This document shows, one piece after another, positions 8,396 to 17,477 of a stretch of DNA of 36,693 nt. A program made the translations under genes and the position numbers. The stretch is from Verrucomicrobiota bacterium (GTDB lineage: Bacteria > Verrucomicrobiota > Verrucomicrobiia > Chthoniobacterales > JAFAMB01): positions 1 through 36,693 of the forward strand of contig JAFBAP010000185.1 in assembly GCA_019247695.1 (NCBI GenBank), written 5' to 3'. How positions within the stretch are numbered: the stretch's first letter is position 1; every line of letters starts with the position of its first letter. The notes under the pieces are model-generated. The model had not been told where the DNA came from and did no database searches. It saw only the letters and a program-made list of their open reading frames with translations.

Positions 8396-9163
8396 GTGAC
8401 GATTATCACCAGTCAAAGTGCTCGTGAGATATTCGCGCTGCCAAAGCGAATGCACGTCCTATCCAGTTCTGACTGCCTGAAAGTTTGGGAATCGGGCGCC
8501 GGCCTGCACCCGTTGGATCAGGGATTGCTGGCGTTGAGCGCTGGTCTGCCCGATCTGCCGCCGGACGTTCTGGCCGACTGGCCGCTGGGCCGGCGCAACC
8601 TGGCATTGGCGCAGCTCCGCTGCCGGTCATTCGGCCCGCGGCTTTTCGCCTGGACTGCTTGCGCGCGCTGCGGGGAAAAGCTGGAAATCGAGGTCGATGG
8701 CCAATTGCTCGCGGGCGGGTTGACCGATCAGTGCCAGACATCAGAGGACCCGGTCATCGTCAACGGACGCTCGTTCCGGTTGCCCACGACTCGCGACCTC
8801 GTCAAGGCGGCGCAAGAGCTCGACGCCCGGTTGGCATCGATCCGCCTGGTGGAAAGCTGCTGTCTGGATCCGGCGCAACCTTCTACCTGGTCTGACGACG
8901 ATTTGGAGCAAATCGGGCAGAGGCTGGCCATGGCCGACCCGCTCGCGGAAACCCGGTTGGCGCTGGCGTGCCCGGCTTGCGAAGCCGAATGGGAGGAAAA
9001 CCTGGACATCATTCTTTTTCTTTGGCGGGAAATCGAGGCGCGGGCGCGCAGACTTCTCTTTGAAATCCACACCCTGGCCTCGGCTTACGGCTGGGGCGAA
9101 GCGGACATTTTGTCGCTGAGCGAGCATCGCCGGGCTCACTATCTGGAGCTGGTGCGGTCATGA
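8396..9163 (+). CDS. Zinc-ribbon baseplate chaperone-like protein
   Basis: This 255-residue protein resembles the small T4 gp26-like baseplate hub assembly chaperone family, which commonly follows the tube gene in eCIS clusters. The segment SDCLKVWESGAGLHPLDQG LLAL is typical of that group. Two CxxC pairs, C89/C92 (CARCGEKLE) and C192/C195 (CPACEAEWEE), probably make a zinc ribbon. It would help assemble the hub rather than sit in the tail itself. The start is GTG at 8396, 56 bases after the tube gene. The end overlaps the next gene by ATGA. The family is known mainly from its position, so the role is inferred. Confidence 0.7.
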   Translation: MTIITSQSAREIFALPKRMHVLSSSDCLKVWESGAGLHPLDQGLLALSAGLPDLPPDVLADWPLGRRNLALAQLRCRSFGPRLFAWTACARCGEKLEIEVDGQLLAGGLTDQCQTSEDPVIVNGRSFRLPTTRDLVKAAQELDARLASIRLVESCCLDPAQPSTWSDDDLEQIGQRLAMADPLAETRLALACPACEAEWEENLDIILFLWREIEARARRLLFEIHTLASAYGWGEADILSLSEHRRAHYLELVRS

Positions 9164-10203
9164 ACGGCTACCTTCAACGTATCGCCCTCAGCGCCCGGAA
9201 CCCCGGGGGATCCATCCAGCCGATTCTGGGCTCAGTGTTCTCGCCGCCCGGATCCGCCGGCGGACCCGAGACCCTTTCCATAAACGCCGCGCTGCCGGTT
9301 AACGTCCCTGTCCCATCCGAAGATATGCCGCGAACCGGCCCGCAGCCGCCGCCGGACGGGCCGGCCACCCGCGCCCTCCCGGCGGGTGAGCCGAACCCGC
9401 ATGCGCTTCGTAAATCGAGGGCAACCCACCCGGGGATCGAACGCGCCCGCCCGATTGGTGAACCGTATCCCAAGGCGCAGGGATCGCCGGACCCAACCGG
9501 AACGCCGATTCCAACCTCAAATCGCTTGCCGGCCCCATTGTTTCCCGGCCCCGGCGAAAAGGCCGAAACACCCGTCGCCCCGCAGTTTCCGGATACCGAT
9601 CAGGGCCGCGACCAATCTCAGCCGCGAGTGCTGAAGCCGCCCCGCGAAGCCACGGGTGAGGGGACGCCGTTAAAACGTCCGGTTAGAAATCAGCCGGAGG
9701 CGATGACGCCTGCAGAAGCTTCTATCATGGTGCGACCCGTGACGAGACAAATTGTGGACCAACCGGCGGCGGGACCGGCGCCCGGAAGGGGCGTGGTCTT
9801 CGCGAGTTCCCCCGGCGGCCAAGCTGGTGACAGCCGGGGAGGGGAGACGGTTCCTATCAAGGCTCCTATCACAACGGGATGGTCGAGGCAGCAGACGATT
9901 GAACAACCGGCCACCGGGATGCCGCCTGAAACGCGCGTCACCGGGGATGAATCTCGAACGCTGACCCCATCCGCACCCGGCCCGTTCGCGTCCGGTGCGC
10001 GTGGACATGACGGAGAAGGGATGGACCCCTCGCGCGCACGTCCGGCAGCCCAGCCCGCGCCGGATGAAATCCGCATTCATATCGGCCGCATCGAAGTGAT
10101 CGCGGTGCCGCCGCCCCCGGTCACCCCGGCCTCGCCGAAGCCCGCGCGCAGAGCTCCTTCCTTGGACGAATACCTGCGGCGTCGTGATGGGAGTGCTCAA
10201 TGA
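9160..10203 (+). CDS. Proline-rich, probably disordered eCIS protein
   Basis: This 347-residue protein is extremely rich in proline, glycine, arginine and alanine and has almost no predicted folded core for its first 290 residues. Only the C-terminus looks ordered and conserved: DEIRIHIGRIEVIAVPPPP, then LDEYLRRRDG at the very end. Short proteins with this IGRIEV...LDEYLRRR ending occur between the chaperone-like and DUF4255 genes in other eCIS clusters, so I take it as a real, operon-specific component. No long coiled coil or other tape-measure feature exists here or elsewhere in the operon. It is therefore a candidate for the length-setting or scaffolding role. It overlaps both neighbours by ATGA. 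Confidence 0.7.
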   Translation: MNGYLQRIALSARNPGGSIQPILGSVFSPPGSAGGPETLSINAALPVNVPVPSEDMPRTGPQPPPDGPATRALPAGEPNPHALRKSRATHPGIERARPIGEPYPKAQGSPDPTGTPIPTSNRLPAPLFPGPGEKAETPVAPQFPDTDQGRDQSQPRVLKPPREATGEGTPLKRPVRNQPEAMTPAEASIMVRPVTRQIVDQPAAGPAPGRGVVFASSPGGQAGDSRGGETVPIKAPITTGWSRQQTIEQPATGMPPETRVTGDESRTLTPSAPGPFASGARGHDGEGMDPSRARPAAQPAPDEIRIHIGRIEVIAVPPPPVTPASPKPARRAPSLDEYLRRRDGSAQ

Positions 10204-11453
10204 GCAATGCCCTCGCCATCGCCGGCACCTCGGCCGTGCTGTACCAGATGTTAAATAACGTCTTCACCGGTACGGGCTTCGGCGCGGTCACGGTCACGGC
10301 TCTAGCGCCGGACATCGTCCAAAGCCTTCAGGAGAGTGCGCCGGCCCTGCAGGTCAACCTGTTCCTTCACCAGGTGACCCTGAATACCGCCTGGCGGAAC
10401 ATGGATCTGCCCTCTGTCTCCGCCGACGGCAGGAGCCGCTTGCGGAACCAGTCGCTCGCGCTGGATCTCCATTACCTGCTCACCGCCTATGGCAGAGAGA
10501 ATTTTGAAGCTGAAGCCCTTTTGGGTTACGCAGTTCAAGTCCTGCACCAAACGCCGGTCCTTGCCCGCAGCGATATCCAAGCCGCGCTGACCTCTCTTCC
10601 TTCCGCCGGTAATACTAACCTGAACGGCATCCTGGATCTCGCCGGGCTGGCCAATCAGGTGGAGGCGCTGAAGGTCACCCCTGCCACTTTGGGTCGCGAG
10701 GAAATGGCGTGGTTGTGGACGGCCCTGAAAGCCGACTACCGGCCCACCTATACGTTCCAGGTCACGGTCGTTCTGATCCAAGCCGAAGGCACCACGAACG
10801 CTCCGCTGCCCGTGGCAACCCGCGGGATCGCCGTCCAAGCCGGTCTGTTATCCTCCATCGTGTCGGTGACACCCGCAGGCGGCCGGTCCGCCGCCTCTCC
10901 TGGGGACACGGTAGTCGTCTCCGGAACCGGTCTGGCCAATGCTGTAGCCGTTGTTCTTTCCAGTCCTTACCTCGGAATCCGATACGGCCCGATCGTCCCG
11001 TCGTCGATGACGAATGCATCCCTCCAATTCGTTGTCCCGAATGTCCCCGCGGCATTGAACCTTTCTCCACCGCCCACTCCCTTGCCGCCGGGAGTTTACT
11101 CGTTATTCGTTCAAGTCCAGCCGCCGGGGCTTTCCGCACCGGTCAGCTCAAACAGCCTGCCATTGGCCATCGCGCCGCGAATCACGTCGGCGCTGCCCGC
11201 CTCCGTGTCCGGCGCATCGTTCACCCTTACCCCGACCTGCTCGCCTGCCTTGCTGCCCAGGCAGCAGGTCTCGTTGATCCTGGGCAGCCAGGAGGTTTCG
11301 GCCGTTCCCTTCCAGTCCCCCACGACCACGCCCACGTTTAAATTCACGAATATCGCTCCGGGGACCTATCTTGTCCGGCTGCGCGTTGATGGAATCGATA
11401 GTCCCGTCACCTACACGCCGGCGCCCGGCTCGCCTTTTATCCGGGTTACTTGA
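10200..11453 (+). CDS. DUF4255 tail cap protein (Pvc16-like)
   Basis: This 417-residue protein starts with a DUF4255/Pvc16 N-terminal domain (about residues 1-190), the tail-terminator or cap component of eCIS. Key segments are the VLYQMLNNVF helix, VNLFLHQVTLNTAWRNMDLP and LALDLHYLLTAYG. The rest (about 215-417) looks like two immunoglobulin-like IPT/TIG domains, with SVTPAGGRSAASPGDTVVVS and the LPASVSGASFTLTPTCSP region. Extra Ig-like domains after DUF4255 are common in this family. It would sit at the membrane-distal end of the tube and stop its growth. It is coupled by overlap to both neighbours. Confidence 0.9.
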   Translation: MSNALAIAGTSAVLYQMLNNVFTGTGFGAVTVTALAPDIVQSLQESAPALQVNLFLHQVTLNTAWRNMDLPSVSADGRSRLRNQSLALDLHYLLTAYGRENFEAEALLGYAVQVLHQTPVLARSDIQAALTSLPSAGNTNLNGILDLAGLANQVEALKVTPATLGREEMAWLWTALKADYRPTYTFQVTVVLIQAEGTTNAPLPVATRGIAVQAGLLSSIVSVTPAGGRSAASPGDTVVVSGTGLANAVAVVLSSPYLGIRYGPIVPSSMTNASLQFVVPNVPAALNLSPPPTPLPPGVYSLFVQVQPPGLSAPVSSNSLPLAIAPRITSALPASVSGASFTLTPTCSPALLPRQQVSLILGSQEVSAVPFQSPTTTPTFKFTNIAPGTYLVRLRVDGIDSPVTYTPAPGSPFIRVT

Positions 11454-13375
11454 TGGAAGCAATAGAACCAGAAACTTACTGGATCGAAGGCAACCAGGCT
11501 TACCTGGTGGCGGAATTCGTGCGGCTGAAGGGCCTGTTCGAGTCCACGTCTGCGGAGGTTCCAGACGGTGAGCTCAACGAGGCGCGCGCCGCATTGGTGA
11601 TCCCGCCCGCCATTGACCGGTTAGCGGAGCTTTTCGAGTTGAGCGCCTTTGAGCGTGATATTCTTCTGCTTTGTGCCGGGGTGGAAATGGAAGCCAGGAT
11701 CGCAGCCCTCTGCGCCGAGGCCCTGGGTCAGTCCCAGCGTACCTACCTTACCTTCGGCCTGGCCATGGCCGTATTGCCCGAACCGCATTGGAGCGCGTTG
11801 ACCCCGTCCCGCCCTTTGCGCCGCTTCCGGTTGGTGGAATTGGGCGCCGGCCATGGGCTCACGTGTGCACCCTTGCGCATTGACGAGCGTATCCTGCACT
11901 ACCTGGCTGGAATGAACGTCCTGGATTCGCGGCTCGAGCCGCTGCTGCAGGCCAGGGGCGCTCCGGAGTGCGTCACCGAAGATCATGAACTGCTCGCGGT
12001 CCGAATGGCTCGCACCTTTCAGAGTTGCGCCGGCCGGCCGCCGGTCTTGCACCTTTGCGGCGACGACCCGCATGGGCAGGAAGATGCCGCCGCCCTCGCA
12101 GCCCATGCCGCGGGACGCTACTTGTTAGTCGTGCGATCGGAAGACATTCCCGCCGCCGGAGCGGATTGGGAGCAGATCGCCCGCCTTTGGGAAAGGGAAG
12201 CCTTGCTTCTGCCCGCAGCGTTACTCATCCAGTGCGGTTCAGGCGGGCTCACGCCTTCGGCCCGGCGCCTTACAGAAATCCTGCCGGGCATGATTTTCGT
12301 CGCCAGCCGCGAGCCTGCGCGCCTGGAACCCTCATTCCTTCGATTCGACGTTGAGAAGCCGGCGCCGGCTGAGCAGAAGCGGCTCTGGCAGATGGCCCTT
12401 GGCCCAGCGGCCGCCGGTTTCAACGGCACCCTGGACGCCGTGTCGCAACATTTCAAGCTGAGTGCCCGGACGATCTTCGCGACCGGTTCCCGCCTCAGAG
12501 CGGATCAAACCGTATCCCAGCCGCAGGATCTCTGGCAGGCGTGCCGGTCCCTGGCCCGTCCGAAGCTGGGCGACCTGGCTCAGCGGATCGTTTCTTCCGC
12601 CGGTTGGGATGACTTAGTCCTGCCGGAGCTCCAGAAACAAACGCTCCGCCAGATCGCGTCCCAAGTGCGTCACCGGATGACGGTCTATGAAACGTGGGGC
12701 TTCGCTGCCAAAGATGACCGGGGACTGGGCGTCAGCGCGCTGTTCACCGGCGAAAGCGGCACTGGGAAGACGATGGCCGCCGAGGTGCTCGCCGCTGAAT
12801 TAGGATTGGATTTGTACCGCATCGACCTTTCGGCCGTGGTCAGCAAGTACATCGGCGAGACCGAGAAGAACTTGAAACAGGTCTTCGACGCAGCAGAAGA
12901 CGGCGGAACGCTCCTGCTGTTTGACGAGGCTGACGCGCTCTTCGGCAAGCGAAGCGATGTAAAGGATAGTCACGACCGCTTTGCCAACATCGAGGTGAGT
13001 TACCTGCTTCAACGGATGGAGGCCTATCAGGGCCTGGCGATTTTGACTACCAACCTCAAATCGTCCATGGACAGAGCGTTCCAGCGCCGGATACGGTTCA
13101 CCGTGAACTTTCCATTCCCGGATGCCGCGCAGCGCGAAGCCATCTGGATCCGGGTTTTCCCGGCGAAGGCCCCGGCCCGTTCACTGGATCCCAAGAAACT
13201 CTCGCAGCTCAATGTGGCCGGGGGCAATATTCGAAACATTGCCCTGAACGCCGCGTTCCTGGCGGCGGAATCCGGGTGTCCCGTGGAGATGAAGCACCTG
13301 CTCGAGGCTGCCCGGTTGGAGGCGCATAAAATCGAGCGGCCACTGTCGGAAACGGAAATCCGCGGGTGGATATGA
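11453..13375 (+). CDS. AAA+ ATPase of the injection system (Pvc15-like)
   Basis: This 640-residue AAA+ ATPase is the Pvc15/Afp15-type protein found in nearly all eCIS. It is thought to help assemble the particle or load cargo. The N-terminal half has the typical helical region PPAIDRLAELFELSAFERDI. The ATPase core is at about residues 380-620, with Walker A GESGTGKT near 432-439, Walker B LLLFDEADALFGKR near 485-498, a sensor segment AILTTNLKSSMDRAF and an RRIRFTVNFPFPD motif. I chose the ATG at 11453, which overlaps the stop of the DUF4255 gene as TGATG. A TTG one codon earlier is also possible. It precedes the DUF4157 region, as in many such clusters. Confidence 0.95.
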   Translation: MEAIEPETYWIEGNQAYLVAEFVRLKGLFESTSAEVPDGELNEARAALVIPPAIDRLAELFELSAFERDILLLCAGVEMEARIAALCAEALGQSQRTYLTFGLAMAVLPEPHWSALTPSRPLRRFRLVELGAGHGLTCAPLRIDERILHYLAGMNVLDSRLEPLLQARGAPECVTEDHELLAVRMARTFQSCAGRPPVLHLCGDDPHGQEDAAALAAHAAGRYLLVVRSEDIPAAGADWEQIARLWEREALLLPAALLIQCGSGGLTPSARRLTEILPGMIFVASREPARLEPSFLRFDVEKPAPAEQKRLWQMALGPAAAGFNGTLDAVSQHFKLSARTIFATGSRLRADQTVSQPQDLWQACRSLARPKLGDLAQRIVSSAGWDDLVLPELQKQTLRQIASQVRHRMTVYETWGFAAKDDRGLGVSALFTGESGTGKTMAAEVLAAELGLDLYRIDLSAVVSKYIGETEKNLKQVFDAAEDGGTLLLFDEADALFGKRSDVKDSHDRFANIEVSYLLQRMEAYQGLAILTTNLKSSMDRAFQRRIRFTVNFPFPDAAQREAIWIRVFPAKAPARSLDPKKLSQLNVAGGNIRNIALNAAFLAAESGCPVEMKHLLEAARLEAHKIERPLSETEIRGWI

Positions 13376-13629
13376 GCCGTATTACGTTGACCATCGACGA
13401 GCTTGTCCTGAAGGGGCTTGAACCGGCGGACCGAACGGCCCTGGTGGAGGGACTTCAAGCGGAGTTGTTCCGCGTTCTTTCCGACCCTGCTACGCGTACG
13501 CAATGGGCCCGACCGCACCGTACGCCGGTCCTGAGGATGGGACGGATGCCGCTGGAAGCCGGGCCTTCGGGAAGCAGAAAGTTTGGCTCCACCCTGGGCC
13601 GCTCTATTGGAAAGGGGTTAAAACCGTGA
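13372..13629 (+). CDS. Small conserved protein upstream of the DUF4157 gene
   Basis: This 85-residue protein starts SRITLTIDELVLKGLEPADR and continues into a helix with LVEGLQAELFRVL; the C-terminal half is basic and glycine-rich. Short proteins with the same I-x-I-D-x-L-V-L-x-G-x-x-P start are found between the AAA+ ATPase and DUF4157 genes in other eCIS. I know of no defined function. A chaperone or loading adaptor for the DUF4157 protein is a reasonable guess from position only. The ATG at 13372 overlaps the ATPase stop (ATGA), and its stop overlaps the GTG of the next gene (GTGA), so coupling is tight on both sides. Confidence 0.75.
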   Translation: MSRITLTIDELVLKGLEPADRTALVEGLQAELFRVLSDPATRTQWARPHRTPVLRMGRMPLEAGPSGSRKFGSTLGRSIGKGLKP

Positions 13630-15671
13630 GCTACGCCCCATTCTGTAGGGAAAACGCCATGCAGGTCGCCAGGGCCCAATTGCCTCCGAAAACCACGGCC
13701 AACAACCTGCAGATCGGCAAACCGAACGATGCTTTCGAGCAGGAAGCCGAGCGCATTGCTGATCAGGTGATGGCCAGTAGCGCTCCCGGCGAGGGCGGTT
13801 GGCCTCGTTCCAAGATGAATGTTGGCGCGCCTCTGCACCGTGAGAGCGAGCGCGAGCGCGGCGGGGTGGGCGAGTGCGAGGGGTGCAAGGCCAAAACCAA
13901 CCTGCAGCGCAGACCCTCCGCCCTGAATGTCGCTGGCCACGCCCCGTCCATTGTGCACGACGTTTTGAGATCCGCGGGAAGGCCGCTTGACAAGGCCACT
14001 CGAAGCTTTTTCGAGCCGCGCTTCGGACACGATTTCAGCCGGGTCCGCATTCACGCGAATGCAAAGGCCGCTGAGTCCGCGAATGCCGTGGGCGCCCTGG
14101 CCTATACGGTCGGGGAAGACGTCGTTCTGGCCACCACGCAGCACAATCCGCAGACCTACCCGGAAAAGCACCTGCTCGCGCACGAATTGGCGCACGTGGT
14201 TCAACAACGCAACCCGCACGATGATCACCCTCAAGATGCCGAGTTTGCAACCCGCACCGCTGATTCCCGAGGCGCCCCGGGGCAGCGCGCGGGTGTTCAC
14301 GGAAGGGCTCCGATCGGCATCCAGCGTCAGTCGCTGGACGACGCCTGGAAGTATGTCCAAAGCGGCGGCGCCCAGACGGCTGCGCAAGGAACAGCCCCCG
14401 GGTCTGCGAACAACACCGCCGCCATCATCGCCGCCCAAGGCACTCCGCTGACGAAATCCGTGGAGATGACGCACTGGAGCTCGGAGGAGGAGAAGCAGCG
14501 TTTCATCCAAGACTATATCCGCTATGCAAAAGAGCACGGCTTAAGTAAGCAATACGCCGATGCGATCGCCGCCTATCCGGATGCCGGTCCGGCCGCCGCA
14601 AAAGAGCCGGTAACCCAACCGGCAGCCAAAGGCGCTGCGCGACCATCGCAGCCGCATGTTCCGCCGGGCATCGCCAGCCTTCCAAAAATCCAGCGGCCAG
14701 TCGCTACGGTCCAGTTCCAACGACTGGGTTTCCTCGGTATGGGAGGTCTGATCACGGTCCGGCCGAACACCCCCAGTATTCAGTTCGGTCCCGATCCGAC
14801 TGCCGGATACAATTTCGACACCTACCTGGTTAATATGGAAACCGGCAACCCGATTCCCGCCCAGTGGCTGGGAGGCACTCGCTACAGGGTGTTGATGGGC
14901 ACGCCGGAGTGCCCGGGTTGTCACTTCGGCACTGGGATCGTCGTCGATCTACAGGGCGAACATCCCCTGTTCATATTGGGTAGCATGGCGTTGCAAGCGG
15001 CTCCGGTATTGATCGATTGGGCCGCAGCCAGGGCGGCGATGGCCGAACAAGAGACTGCCCTGCTGGCGAGAGGGGGCGGCAGAACGGGTGGTGGTCCACC
15101 GGGAGCTCCACCTAAACCCATACCAACACCCTCTGACATCGGGCCCGGCGGCAAATCGCTCAAATCAGCCGGAAGGACAACACCGGGAACGGGCGGAAAT
15201 CAGCCCGCTTCAGCAAGAGCGCTGGCCCAGGGCGAGGCGCGGGCAGCGCCGGGGCCACCCTTACCCGCTCAGCAGCAGGAAATTGCCGATGCGCTCCTGG
15301 CGGAGCACCCCCGCCTCAATCCAGAGGTCGCGAAGGATGCCGCAAGGGGAGGAGCGAGCGCCGCCGGCAAAGGTGGCAGGGGCGCCGATGTTCCACTCCA
15401 TAACGGCGGTGGGCGAGAGGTATCGGTTCACCAAACGGAGAGCCCGTTTACTGCGGATTCCGTCGGTGGTCATCTGCAAAAGGAAGCGATGCAAGCGGGT
15501 ACTACCGAGATCTATCTGCAGATCAACTCAACCGGGGCTACCCGGCAAGGATTTCTGGAGATGGTTCCGCAGTTACGCAACGCCTACCTCGAATTACGCG
15601 GCAAGTTTGTGAAGATCTTTGGCCCTGACGGTAAAGTCTGGTGGAGCGGCACGTTCGGAGGGCCGAAGTGA
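13626..15671 (+). CDS. DUF4157 effector-like protein with a variable C-terminal domain
   Basis: This protein is 681 residues from the GTG at 13626, which overlaps the previous stop; the frame is open further upstream, and an ATG at 13662 is another option. Residues about 95-195 form a DUF4157 domain: VLRSAGRPLDKATRSFFEPR, FGHDFSRVRIHANA, GALAYTVGEDVVLA, and HELAH at 186-190, a metalloprotease-like zinc motif. DUF4157 marks eCIS-associated cargo. The middle is low-complexity and proline/alanine-rich. The last 90 residues are compact and different, with REVSVHQTE, SVGGHLQKEAMQAGTTEIYL and FVKIFGPDGKVWWSG, and look like a polymorphic-toxin C-terminal domain. A D-x10-E spacing (ADVPLHNGGGREVSV) recalls nuclease folds but lacks the usual lysine. 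Toxin activity is inference. Confidence 0.85.
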   Translation: MSYAPFCRENAMQVARAQLPPKTTANNLQIGKPNDAFEQEAERIADQVMASSAPGEGGWPRSKMNVGAPLHRESERERGGVGECEGCKAKTNLQRRPSALNVAGHAPSIVHDVLRSAGRPLDKATRSFFEPRFGHDFSRVRIHANAKAAESANAVGALAYTVGEDVVLATTQHNPQTYPEKHLLAHELAHVVQQRNPHDDHPQDAEFATRTADSRGAPGQRAGVHGRAPIGIQRQSLDDAWKYVQSGGAQTAAQGTAPGSANNTAAIIAAQGTPLTKSVEMTHWSSEEEKQRFIQDYIRYAKEHGLSKQYADAIAAYPDAGPAAAKEPVTQPAAKGAARPSQPHVPPGIASLPKIQRPVATVQFQRLGFLGMGGLITVRPNTPSIQFGPDPTAGYNFDTYLVNMETGNPIPAQWLGGTRYRVLMGTPECPGCHFGTGIVVDLQGEHPLFILGSMALQAAPVLIDWAAARAAMAEQETALLARGGGRTGGGPPGAPPKPIPTPSDIGPGGKSLKSAGRTTPGTGGNQPASARALAQGEARAAPGPPLPAQQQEIADALLAEHPRLNPEVAKDAARGGASAAGKGGRGADVPLHNGGGREVSVHQTESPFTADSVGGHLQKEAMQAGTTEIYLQINSTGATRQGFLEMVPQLRNAYLELRGKFVKIFGPDGKVWWSGTFGGPK

Positions 15672-16450
15672 TGGGAAGTTATTTCTCCTTTAACCTGCGC
15701 CTTTTACCGGCTGAATTCCCAACCACGGCATTCCTTGGGTTGCGGTCACTTCCACATTTTGACCCCGCTTCCCTGGGTGCTGTTGAAGGTCACGAACAGG
15801 GTGACCATTGGTTTCTGTCGGGATACGCACTTGAAGATTTCGTGCGTCGATTCATCGAGCAGAGCCCGGCAAAACCGGCTTCGATTGAACTTGTGCCTGC
15901 CGGTAACCGTGCGAACGCGGCGTATTTGGAGAGTATCGCAAACGCGCTGCACGGCGGCGTGTCATGGGACCTGTCGCCCTTCGAACAGATCAGCGAATCT
16001 GATCGTATAACTTTCCTGGATGACGTTGCAATCGGAGAAACGGAGATTCAGAAATGTCTGGAGTGGTCGCAAAGTTATTCTGCGGCGGTGGCATACCTTT
16101 ACGGAGCAATCACCCTAAGTACGTCAACCCAGGCGCGACCTGCGCTACCTTGGAAGCGTGCCTTCCGGGAGCTTATCGGGTCGAAGGAGATCGGCCCGCC
16201 GTTTGTGTTGCTCCGGGCCGGCCGCGCGCCACTTGCCACATCGCAGATGGAGGTGGCCGTGTTCAGTTCGTCGACGGTGTGGTTCGATAACGACAATCTC
16301 AGCCGGTTAGCCGCAATAGTTGAGGCGGTTATAACGCCGTTGCAGGGACGCATCAAACGTTCGTGGCTTACGCTTGAAGGTGGCGTGTTTAGAGAACGCG
16401 AGGGCGAGCTGACGACGGCGCTTTTGAGTTTGATGCGCGGATTCGCATGA
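15671..16450 (+). CDS. Putative immunity protein for the DUF4157 effector
   Basis: This 259-residue soluble protein resembles no structural component I know. It begins at the ATG at 15671, which overlaps the effector's stop (TGATG). Position directly after a toxin-like C-terminal domain, lack of signal peptide or membrane segments, many acidic residues in the middle and a lower GC content are what an immunity gene shows. Two 60-base lines I counted in its middle (15961-16080) have 50% and 45% GC, while a counted line in the next gene (16621-16680) has 67%. The next gene, which is structural, overlaps its stop. An alternative is a specialised chaperone for the effector. No immunity family is recognisable by eye. 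Confidence 0.5.
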   Translation: MGSYFSFNLRLLPAEFPTTAFLGLRSLPHFDPASLGAVEGHEQGDHWFLSGYALEDFVRRFIEQSPAKPASIELVPAGNRANAAYLESIANALHGGVSWDLSPFEQISESDRITFLDDVAIGETEIQKCLEWSQSYSAAVAYLYGAITLSTSTQARPALPWKRAFRELIGSKEIGPPFVLLRAGRAPLATSQMEVAVFSSSTVWFDNDNLSRLAAIVEAVITPLQGRIKRSWLTLEGGVFREREGELTTALLSLMRGFA

Positions 16451-17112
16451 CATCCGGTTCTCCAATTTCCCCCCGCCTGGTCAAAGGCGGCATCGTCACG
16501 ATGGACCCGGATACCGCTGCGGTCCAGAGCGTGATCGCGTTGCAGTACAACCCCGATTCGCTCTCGCGCACCCTCCAGATCCAGGCCGTTCAGGGCGGGC
16601 AGGGCGGCGTACGCGTGGACGCCCTCCGGCTCCGCGGCCCGGCGACTGAAACCATCAAGATAGAAGCCGAACTGGACGCCACGGACCAGCTCGAGTTCCC
16701 GAATCAAAATCCTACCATCGCGCAGTACGGGTTGCATCCTCAGTTAGCCCGGCTGGAGATGCTGGTTAACCCGACGGTCGAGACGCTGCTGGCCGACGAT
16801 GCAATGGCCAACGCCGGCACACTGGAAATCATCCCGCTTGAACAGCCGCTCACCCTGTTTGTCTGGAGCAAGAGCCGGGTCGTACCGGTGCGTCTGACCG
16901 ATTTCACTATCACCGAAGAGGCGTTTGACCCGAATCTAAATCCCATCCGGGCCAAGGTGAGCCTGGGGCTGCGAGTCTTGAACGTGGACGACCTGGGGTT
17001 TTCGCATCCCGGCGGCCGGATGTTCATGACCTACCTCAGTAATAAAGAGCAACTGGCGTCCCAGGCGCCCAACGTGGCGATCTCGGTTCTGGGTCTCGGA
17101 GGCCTGCCATGA
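16447..17112 (+). CDS. Baseplate hub protein, CIS tube-like domain (Pvc7 N-terminal type)
   Basis: This 221-residue protein matches the contractile injection system tube/hub domain that forms the N-terminal part of Pvc7/Afp7. The diagnostic segments are VIALQYNPDSLSRTLQIQ, the LRLRGPATETIKIEAELD strand, HPQLARLEMLVNP and FVWSKSRVVPVRLTDFTITE, ending in LNPIRAKVSLGLRVLN. It would make part of the baseplate collar between tube and spike. Its stop overlaps the start of the LysM gene, and the two together correspond to one Pvc7 protein. The start overlaps the putative immunity gene by ATGA. Confidence 0.9.
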   Translation: MTSGSPISPRLVKGGIVTMDPDTAAVQSVIALQYNPDSLSRTLQIQAVQGGQGGVRVDALRLRGPATETIKIEAELDATDQLEFPNQNPTIAQYGLHPQLARLEMLVNPTVETLLADDAMANAGTLEIIPLEQPLTLFVWSKSRVVPVRLTDFTITEEAFDPNLNPIRAKVSLGLRVLNVDDLGFSHPGGRMFMTYLSNKEQLASQAPNVAISVLGLGGLP

Positions 17113-17477
17113 ATTATCCGCTTCAAGCCCTGCTCAAGTCGGGGGCGATCCCGGCGGTTGCGTTCCCGCCGAACAGCCGGTATTACGCATCCGCCACGCT
17201 CTCATTCACGGCTCCGGATGGACAAACCTTCACTTATCTGGCTCGGCGCGTGGTGCCCCGGCCCGGCGCTCCAAATTACTCCACGGTCGCCACGCATACG
17301 GTGAAACAGGGAGACCGGCTGGACCTTCTGGCCGCTAAATACCTGGGCGATCCGCTGCTCTTCTGGCTGCTCTGTGACGCCAACGGCGGGATTCGCCCCG
17401 ACCAACTGGTCGAGACCCCGGGAGCGACCTTGAACATCACCATGCCGCAGGGGGTACCCGGTGCCGCAAACGCTTAA
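17109..17477 (+). CDS. LysM-domain baseplate protein (Pvc7 C-terminal type)
   Basis: This 122-residue protein carries a LysM-like domain in its C-terminal half, seen in THTVKQGDRLDLLAAKYLGD followed by LFWLLCDANGG and a P-G-x-x-L-x-I end. The N-terminal half contains SRYYASATLSFTAPDGQTFT. LysM domains in phage and eCIS baseplates (T4 gp53-like) are structural clamps rather than wall-binding modules. Here it is a separate gene, whereas in Pvc7 it is fused to the hub domain. Its end overlaps the following gene by 17 bases. Confidence 0.9.
   Translation: MNYPLQALLKSGAIPAVAFPPNSRYYASATLSFTAPDGQTFTYLARRVVPRPGAPNYSTVATHTVKQGDRLDLLAAKYLGDPLLFWLLCDANGGIRPDQLVETPGATLNITMPQGVPGAANA

Noticed and set aside
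13455-14537. 360-codon open frame on the minus strand
   Set aside because: It runs antisense to the small conserved gene and the DUF4157 domain, both real. Its translation has no recognisable motif.
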